Shown in pieces: positions 57,304 through 64,000 of a DNA stretch of 64,000 nt. Below the pieces are notes generated by a model. It made no database searches. It was not told the DNA's origin and saw only the letters and a list, made by a program, of their open reading frames with translations. Source of the stretch: Sciurus carolinensis (Eukaryota; Chordata; Mammalia; Rodentia; Sciuridae). Within the stretch, counting starts at the first letter, position 1; every line of letters begins with the position of its first letter. The stretch spans positions 135,393,241 through 135,457,240 of the forward strand of contig NC_062218.1 in assembly GCF_902686445.1 (NCBI RefSeq). The letters run 5' to 3'. Made by a program: the position numbers and the translations under genes.

Positions 57304-57744
57304 TGGTTCCTTATGTTTCTGCCACCAATCCTGCCGATCCACACTCAGCTAGGAGTTCTTCACCAGCATAGAGGGAGGGCTACAAATATGAGCCACTTGG
57401 TGCGTCCTTTCTGAACTGAACTACAGACCCCACTGATAGAGTCTTCCTGGGAGTGTGTTCAGAGAAGTGAGAAGTCCATCATGGTTGGTCCCTGCCCTCT
57501 GTTACCTGTGGACTGGCTGTAGCAGAAGATACCACTGCCATTGTGCTTTGGGAATGTAAAAGTGGCATGTCTTCCCAGTTGGCTGATTATCAAAGCAACT
57601 TTCCAAATAAAAGTTGAGACCAGATAACAAATGAGCAGTAATTGGAGGCAGATGCCAATGGAGGGCTGCAGCCTCTTTTGAAACTGCAGATGGCCCACCA
57701 CTCATCCAGCCCCCTCCTCAGCTGCTCACAAACCCAAACTCTAC
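57304..57744. other. unique sequence, nothing recognised
   Basis: No repeat family or gene seen. Confidence 0.45.
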
Positions 57745-57890
57745 ATCAATTGAGCACCACTGCATGCCAGACATGTGCTAGCCATTTCCACATCTGATAT
57801 CTCATTTGATTTCCATCCAACTCAAAATAGGCATGTGTGTCAATATTGACATTCTCCCTTGGCAGATGAGGAAACAGAGATAGAGACAAG
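57745..57890 (-). mobile_element. MIR SINE, antisense (first of three)
   Basis: 'gagcaccactgcatgccaga', 'tatctcatttgatttccatc' and 'ggcagatgaggaaacagaga'. Confidence 0.8.
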
Positions 57891-57904
57891 ATCAAGAAAT
57901 AGCA

Positions 57905-58080
57905 ATGCTCTGCACAGCACTTGAGACTTTATTGATAGTCTCACATTTTCCTCTTCTGGGGTTCTCCATAGTCCTGCCAGTTATTCATTATCTCCATTTT
58001 ACAGAGGAGGAAATATATGCCCCAAGGCACTTGAGTAGTAAAAGGAAATGGACTCAGACCTCCAAAACTAGAGTCCTGTC
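57905..58080 (-). mobile_element. MIR SINE, antisense (second of three)
   Basis: 'tctccattttacagaggagg' and 'ccccaaggcacttgagtagt'. Confidence 0.7.
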
Positions 58081-58164
58081 TTGTCGATTTCTTGGTTGAT
58101 ACCATCTCCTGAGAAGGAGACTAGGCCAGGACCCCTTTTAAGTTTCCTAGAACGAGAAGGGTGT

Positions 58165-58330
58165 CCTTAGTTGCTTACTGTGCCTGATGCTTTTTGTCTT
58201 TTTTACAAGCATGATATCATGGAACCCTCGCTGTGGCCTGGGAGAGTTGGAGGGAGAGATTGTGAGCTCGTTTTATGGATGCAGAGTCTAAATCTCAGAG
58301 GGAAAATGACTCCTCAGGGTGGTCCATCTA
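58165..58330 (-). mobile_element. MIR-like SINE, antisense (third of three)
   Basis: 'ttttatggatgcagagtcta' and 'tctcagagggaaaatgactc' fit a more diverged MIR in reverse. Confidence 0.5.
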
Positions 58331-58967
58331 GCAGCGTCAGACCTGAGTCTTATCTGTGCCGGTTTAAGTTTAGTCGAGGAATTTTTATTTTAAGGGAGAA
58401 AGTCTAGGACCATCAGTCCTGACCTGCAGGGCACCAAATGACTACAACCACCAATATATTTCAATTCTGAGTGTTGTGGGATTCGTTGGTCCTGGCCCCA
58501 GCACGGCCCCCTTCTCTGTTCAGCTCCAGAGAAGAGCATTAAATGTTCTCTCTCTGACTGATGTGCACATTTTACTGCCTCTCCCAGGGCAGGAGCAAAG
58601 CAGAGAACAAGACTGGGACCAGGATCAAAGGGTTTTCTCTGAAGTTTGGTTGTTCCACGTCTGCGTCCCGTGGAGCCAAGCACTTGCCCTAGAATTCTGG
58701 GCAGGGAGGTCAGATTTTAGATCCACATGACATTCCATGCCCAATGCAGCGAAGCTGTTTTAACAAGCATTTTCGTAGCCTGTGTCGTGGAGGATCGCAG
58801 GCTGCTTTGGCATTTAACTCAGGGAAAGAGTGTGAAGGAATGAGTGTCTGTCTACACGCCGCGTGGGTGAATATCTGCTGGCGTGCACAGGAAGCTGCTT
58901 GACAGTTCCTGTCCACTGTCCTGCGGCAGCAAGTGAACACACAAACTTCCTCCAAGCCTGAATTGCT
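58331..58967. other. unique sequence, nothing recognised
   Basis: No repeat family. Short overlapping frames only. Confidence 0.45.
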
Positions 58968-58981
58968 GAGAAGGGGCCCTT

Positions 58982-59067
58982 TATTTATTTATGTGGTACT
59001 GAGGATGGAACTCAGGGCCTCATGAATGCAAGGCAAGCACTCTTCCACTGAGCTGCAGCCCTTGCCC
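58982..59067 (-). mobile_element. ID SINE with target-site duplication
   Basis: 'ggatggaactcagggcctca' and 'agcactcttccactgagctg'. GAGAAGGGGCCCTT (58968-58981) recurs as GAGAAGGAGCCCTT (59068-59081), 13 of 14 matching. Confidence 0.94.
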
Positions 59068-59099
59068 GAGAAGGAGCCCTTGATAGGGAAGATGAGATT

Positions 59100-59195
59100 C
59101 AATATTTAATTGTAATGTGACAGTAATAAAGTCACTTAACTCTGCCAAATGTCAGTTTCCTCATCTGTAAAATGGGCTTCTTGTACCTCTAGGTC
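59100..59195 (+). mobile_element. MIR SINE fragment
   Basis: 'gtcacttaactctgccaaat' and 'cagtttcctcatctgtaaaa'. Confidence 0.85.
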
Positions 59196-59386
59196 TTCAG
59201 CCCTCCTGAATCCTTTGCTAGATCAGCAGTGTGAAGAGTCACGGTCACACACCTCCCTGTCTCCCCCCTCAGTCTACATGCTCAGACAGCTCTGTCTGGA
59301 ACAGAGATCCCAGCAGCAGTCCTGGGTCTACAGTACTCCCAGGATGCAACAGCCTTCACCAAACTTCACTTTCCTCCTGGGTACCA

Positions 59387-59772
59387 TGATATTGTGACTT
59401 AAGTGCATCCCTCAAAATTCACATGTTGTAAAGTTAATCACCAAGGCAACACTGTTGGGAGGTGGGCCTAATAGGAGGAGATTGGGTCACAAAGTCTCTG
59501 CCCTCTTAAATGGATTGATGTCCTTATTGTGGAAGTAGGTTTATCACTAGCAAGAGTGGGTTGTTAAAAAGCAGGTTCTGCCCCTCTTGCTCTCTTATTC
59601 TCTGGCCCTTCTGCCTTCTGCCATGGAGTGATGCAGCATGAAGGCCCTTACCAGATGCCAGCCTTTTGATGTTGGGTGTCCCAGTCTCCAGAACTTAAGA
59701 AGTGAATTACTGTTCTTTATAAATGACCCTGTCTCAGGTATTTTGTTATAGAAGCAGAAAGTGGACCAAGAT
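59387..59772 (+). mobile_element. MaLR-type solo LTR (MST-like)
   Basis: 'tgatattgtgacttaagtgc', 'gttgggaggtgggcctaata', 'ccagtctccagaacttaaga' and 'gcagaaagtggaccaagata'. Confidence 0.9.
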
Positions 59773-60247
59773 ATGAGGATGATGAATGTACCTACAGGGA
59801 CTACAGTGAGGATGAAATGAGAAGAGAGCTTTGTATGTGTGTTGCTTCTGTATATAATCACAATTTAATTGTAAATACTGTGACTGTTATTTCATATAAT
59901 TTTAATGACTCATTTGGGCACTCTTGTAATTTATTCCAACTATGCGACCAAAGTCTTGAGTGACAGTCCCCAGCTTTACATAGAAGTGCAGAGTGTTTAT
60001 ACTCCCTGAATTTCCATAAATATCAGAAGGCTAATGGATGGCTGAGCGGGTAGGGGACTGATGAGCAGGTGACAGGTCCCACTCTACCAGCTCTTGGCCT
60101 GCTGGGAGTTGTGATTCCAGGAGATTATTGACAGTATGCAATGATGTCCTTCCTGAATGGGCCATGCTAGGGCACTGCCTGCCTCCGAGCTGCTCACAAG
60201 GCCGTTTGTCATCACCTCCCAGAGCCAAATGTCTTCCCTGACTTGCT
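59773..60247. other. unique sequence, nothing recognised
   Basis: No repeat landmarks or convincing frames. Confidence 0.45.
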
Positions 60248-60338
60248 TTTTAAAAAATTTGTGGTGCCAGGGATGGAATCCAGGGCTTTGCACTTGCTGG
60301 GCCAGCACTCTGTCACTGAGCTACACACCCCCTGCCCG
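60248..60338 (-). mobile_element. ID SINE
   Basis: 'gtgccagggatggaatccag', 'ggctttgcacttgctgggcc' and 'agcactctgtcactgagcta'. Confidence 0.9.
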
Positions 60339-60689
60339 CAAAACTGGATTTTGCTTCCAGTTGCTCAGAAACTGTTTCTGTCAAGGTTGACTTTTTGTCT
60401 AATGTTAATCAGAAGAGCCTGTTGGAGCTGCAGCGACTTTGGGCTAATGCATCTGCCTATGGAAGTGTTGGGACTGTGGCAAGAACATCCATCAGGGGAT
60501 CCTGCACCTGGAAGGTGTCAAGGAAGTGCTGGGTGATTCCCCTCAGCAGGGAGGGTTTTCCCAGCACAGAGCTAAGGATTGTCCCCTTGTGGAGCCCTTC
60601 TTGGGTTATTCAAACATATCTATATGCTCTTTAAAATCATTCTTGGAGATGGGAGCACCAGGCTGAGCTAAGTTTTTATAGTCTTAGCA
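60339..60689. other. unique sequence, nothing recognised
   Basis: No repeat family or gene seen. Confidence 0.45.
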
Positions 60690-60815
60690 CTTGCAAACTT
60701 GGAGGGCTCTGAGGTAAAGCCCTCAGTTTACAAAAGAAGAAACTGAGCCCCAGAGACAAGGACAAGACAGCCCCATCAAGGAGCTGTCAGAGCTGGGACC
60801 AGCCCCTAGGCAGCC
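60690..60815 (-). mobile_element. MIR SINE, antisense
   Basis: 'aagaagaaactgagccccag' and 'ggagctgtcagagctgggac'. Confidence 0.75.
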
Positions 60816-61342
60816 CCTTGCCCCACAGTGTTCTCTCCGTTCATTGCAGTCTCTGCCTCCTGTCTGCAGTGTTAACACAGCGAATCTGATTCTGCTGGCA
60901 AATGGCAGCAGGGCAGAGCCTATGAAAAATATTTGATAGGAGAGGAGAAGGCAGGCTTTGTTGAGGGGCTATGTTTATGTTACTGGCAGCCAAGCTAAGG
61001 GAACCTGCCTGGATCCCAGCTGACCAGATTCAACCACTCACCCACACGAGAAATAAGCAAACAATGTAAAAAGGAAAAATGAATGTTATGCAGTTTGATC
61101 AAACTGGGGAGAAGCAGCTAGACTGTTTCTCCACAGGTCCTACAGAAGGGTTCATAGAAACGAAAGCCAGGTGACCTGCATGTGCAGATTTAGCAAAGCT
61201 GTACTAAATCAGTTTCAACTTCCTTGGCAGGGCCAACAGGTAGTCTTTACTCTCAGCCTGAGGAAGTTTGGGGGCTCTATTTCATCCATCCTGTGCTGAA
61301 ACTTTAATCCATTATCAAATTTAGCTGCCCTACACAGATGTA
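60816..61342. other. repeat-poor block; candidate regulatory sequence
   Basis: About 500 bp without repeat landmarks between a MIR and a Tigger. It has short motif-like patches, including an E-box-type 'caggtgacctgcatgtgcag' (about 61170) and 'gcaaacaatgtaaaaagg'. Function is unknown. Confidence 0.35.
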
Positions 61343-61819
61343 CAGTCAGTGCCACTTGGTGATGGAGATACCACTGAGAACCACCACATACTTCTGTGAT
61401 TGTATGAACACCATAGCATGCACTTACACAACCTGAGATGGTATAGGTCAGTCACTGCCTGGATGCAAAGCTGCTGGCAGCGTAACACAGTGTGCTTTTT
61501 CATAATAAACCACTTTTTATAAGTAGCAGACTAAAATTATGATAAAAAGTATAGCATAGTCAATACCTAAACCAGTAACATAGTCATTTATGATCATTAT
61601 TAAGTTTGTGCACTGAACACAATTGAATGTATTTTCATGAGGCACAGGTTTGTTTACACCAGCATGACCACACACATGTGGAAATGGGTTGCACTATGAT
61701 GGTATGATGGCTAAAATATCACCAGGTCATGGGCATTTTTTAACTCCATTATAATCTTCTGGGACTGCCATTGTATGTGCAACCTGTTGTTGACAAACAT
61801 CCTTATGCAGTGCGCGACT
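61343..61819 (-). mobile_element. Tigger-group DNA transposon, Zombi-like, antisense
   Basis: Begins TA|CAGTCAGTGCC. It contains 'gaacaccatagcatgcactt', 'acacaacctgagatggtata', 'ccattataatcttctgggac' and the end 'ttatgcagtgcgcgac' then TATA. It is the opposite-strand counterpart of 25056-25510. Confidence 0.78.
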
Positions 61820-61821
61820 AT

Positions 61822-61955
61822 AATCACTCCCACTCTGTGGGTAAAGAAAATGAAGCTTAGAGAGGTTGAGCCATTTGAGCTAGATCACAGAGCTTGTAAG
61901 AACAAAATCTGGTTGGAAATCCAGGTCCTTCCAGCTCCAGTGTCTGGTTAGTAAT
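61822..61955 (-). mobile_element. MIR SINE, antisense
   Basis: 'aaatgaagcttagagaggtt', 'gatcacagagcttgtaagaa' and 'ttggaaatccaggtccttcc'. Confidence 0.8.
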
Positions 61956-62559
61956 ACTAAGTGTTTGATCTTCTCTTATAGAAAAATGTTTATCTTATAG
62001 AATGTCTAAGATAGGTACATATTCGTTAGTTCAACGTACTTCTCCGAAATTAAGATCATGACCATTTATTGACCATGCCTTTCAGAAACAGTTTGGGTTA
62101 TGCCATGGGAGCTTTTGATAGTTACAGAAGTTTTCTCCCCAGTGGAATCTATTTAGTAGAAGAAAATGGAGACAAGGAGGAAGATAGTGTTTAAGCTTCC
62201 TAGTAAACAAAGAACACTTGGTTATCCTGTCCTAGGTTGGGGATCTGTGGCTCCCTGGGGCTGGGACTCTGACCTCCTTCCAGGGAGGGATATGTTCTGT
62301 TTGTACTTTGGCTTCCATGGGGGTTTTCTCTGAGAATGGAGCTCTGTTTGAGGTTCTACAAATAAGATGAAATCAACAAAGGCCCGGGTGAGGTCAGCGC
62401 TCCCCCAGGGCAGCATGGTGGCCACCCTGAAGCACTTCTGCAGAACTGGTGTTTCCCATTGTTTAGAGATTCTCTGCCCTTTAAAGGCCCAAAGTCCACA
62501 TTTCCCTTGGTACAGTGTCCGTGATTGCCAAAAAGGGATGGGACACCTCAAAATGGAGT
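61956..62559. other. unique sequence, nothing recognised
   Basis: No repeat family or gene seen. The 109-codon minus-strand frame at 62222-62551 has no domain. Confidence 0.45.
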
Positions 62560-62640
62560 AGAAGAAAGGAAGCCTTTATTGAGCACCTACACTATATGAA
62601 GCCTTGCCTTGAGCTCAGACGTGCCGAGAACAGAGTTCTT
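62560..62640 (+). mobile_element. L2-like fragment
   Basis: 'gcctttattgagcacctaca' and 'ctatatgaagccttgccttg'. Confidence 0.5.
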
Positions 62641-62674
62641 CATTTAGCTTTTCCCTGAAACTGAAAACAAGAAA

Positions 62675-62800
62675 ATTTTTTTTTATATTTTTTAGATTTC
62701 AATGGACCTTTATTTTACTTATATGTGATGTTGAGAGAACTGAACCCAGTGCCTTACACATGCTAGGCAAGCACTCTACCACTGAGCCACAACCCCAGCC
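62675..62800 (-). mobile_element. ID SINE
   Basis: 'gtgatgttgagagaactgaa', 'cccagtgccttacacatgct' and 'aggcaagcactctaccactg', with tail text 'tagatttcaatggaccttta'. Confidence 0.94.
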
Positions 62801-63009
62801 CAGGAACTTTTTGGGTTCATTTATTAGTGACTTCATTTCTGCCCTCGGGTGGAAATTGGAGGCTCAACCTTGGCTCCCCCTGTCCTGGGTCATTGACCCT
62901 TTTCAGGGACGTGGTCAAGTTGAACACAGAGGGTGGGTCCTCACCTGAAAATCAAGCACCTGGATGCAAGGCAGCAGGGAACAGGTGGGATGGGCGACAT
63001 TCATCCTGC

Positions 63010-63140
63010 AAGGATTTCCTGAGCATCTACTGTAGGTCAGACAGCACTAAGTCCCAAGCACTCAGGGTAAGTCAGGCAGGCAGGGTCCTTACTGTCTGGG
63101 GTTTCCATTCCTGAGCTGGAGGCAGACACTCACTCTGAGC
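63010..63140 (+). mobile_element. L2 fragment
   Basis: 'tgagcatctactgtaggtca', 'ggcagggtccttactgtctg' and 'ctggaggcagacactcactc' lie in L2 consensus order. Confidence 0.6.
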
Positions 63141-63529
63141 ACACGAGCCTAGACCTTGCACCATACTTGGATCTCTGCAGTTCTGCCCAAATTGGGCCTG
63201 ACTGAGGGCTTAGAGCAAGCCCAGGTTACCCCCCGACTTGAACAGGCAGAGGATGATGCAAGGACCAGAGGCCTGTTTTCAGATCCCTCGCAGACTTTCT
63301 CATCTTTATCCTGCTGTCTCCAAAGAGCCAGGTGCAGCCTGAACTTAATCGGCAGCATGGGTCACTGTGGGGCTTGGAGACTGACTGGTCCAAGCATTGG
63401 CCAGCTGCTGGTATCCAAGCTCCAAGAGCTTTGAGTAGGGGCTGAGGGCAGCAGGCTGAGTCAGGCAGCCAGAGACAAACAGCACTCAATCTGGGCTCAG
63501 ACATCCAGACCATAAGACACATGGCTGAC
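63141..63529. other. unique sequence, nothing recognised
   Basis: Overlapping frames on both strands (92 and 129 codons) without domains. Confidence 0.45.
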
Positions 63530-63705
63530 GTATTAGTAGTAATAATAGCAACTCTTCCTGAATACATAATCATTTCATACTTTATGTGTATGAGGTAGGT
63601 GCAATCATTATCCACCTGTATAAATTATGAAACTCAGACATAGAGAGATTAAGTAACTTTCTCAAGGTTCTTAAGCAGCAGAGCCCTTAGGATTTGAACC
63701 CAGTG
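63530..63705 (-). mobile_element. MIR SINE, antisense
   Basis: 'tgtgtatgaggtaggtgcaa', 'attatgaaactcagacatag', 'agagattaagtaactttctc' and 'gatttgaacccagt'. Confidence 0.9.
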
Positions 63706-64000
63706 AGCACACACGAAGTCCTACAGACACTGGGTCCCCATGAGGGACTGACTTCCTGCAGCCCCACCCAGTAGCAGTCTAAGGCTACTTCCTCAGGGTT
63801 GAACCAGGGATTAGGAGAAAGCAATGACAGAGAACCCAGGACTGAAACATGATGCTGAATAAATAATAGGCCCTGAATAAATGTTTGTTAATGGAATTTG
63901 AAGGGGAAAAATGCAATTTTCCTTGGGTTCAAGTCAGAGGTGAAAGCCTAGGTTCAGAATGTCCTCGTTTCTTTGGGTACTTGGTGATGTTTGTCCTCAT

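Overview
This window looks like mammalian nuclear DNA from a squirrel-family rodent (Sciuridae: ground squirrel, marmot or relative). The main evidence is about 29 SINEs of two linked kinds: tRNA-derived ID units (core near GGCTGGGGTTGTGGCTCAG ... CTAGCATG ... CCCTGGGTTCAATCCCCAG) and B1-dID dimers, in which a 7SL-derived B1 half is fused to an ID half. Several carry a tail ending in 'ggtattgtgtccatctac', which I associate with squirrel SINEs. Older eutherian repeats (MIR, L2, L1M, MLT1/MST-like MaLR LTRs, Tigger-type DNA transposons) are still readable, as expected in a slowly diverging rodent genome. Family names come from recognising consensus patterns by eye, not from a search.

I found no protein-coding exon, rRNA, functional tRNA, CRISPR array or bacterial-type gene. 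Every open frame is short (at most 166 codons), and many lie in repeats. The readable coding-like text is decayed L1 ORF2, plus a short L1 ORF1 start. The window is best described as intergenic or intronic DNA.

Layout. 1-9 kb: a Tigger element, an old L1 3' end carrying two SINEs, three MaLR LTRs and a second L1 3' end. 9.7-10.9 kb: an AT-rich, repeat-poor block that may be conserved non-coding sequence. 11-19.4 kb: long antisense L1 remnants broken by SINEs and MaLR LTRs, then a younger antisense L1 3' end with a clear target-site duplication. 20-26 kb: antisense L1, Tigger elements and many minus-strand SINEs. 28-34.5 kb: L2 split by a Tigger, then a mosaic plus-strand L1 ORF2 remnant split by SINEs and an LTR. 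34.5-51 kb: mostly unique sequence with scattered MIR, L2, Golem, MER2, MLT1, an unassigned ERV LTR and an ID SINE containing a perfect 70-bp direct repeat.

51.9-56.7 kb: the most informative locus. An old antisense L1 is interrupted by a younger sense L1 with a perfect 16-bp target-site duplication. Inside that younger L1, near the end of ORF2, sits about 1.5 kb of L1 5' end (5' UTR with a 35-bp tandem array and two opposed YY1-like motifs, plus the first 60 bases of ORF1). 57-64 kb: three consecutive antisense MIRs, a MaLR LTR, a Zombi-like Tigger and more SINEs.

I saw no new molecular system. The points worth a second look are the composite L1, two rearranged SINEs, and three repeat-poor blocks that could be regulatory.
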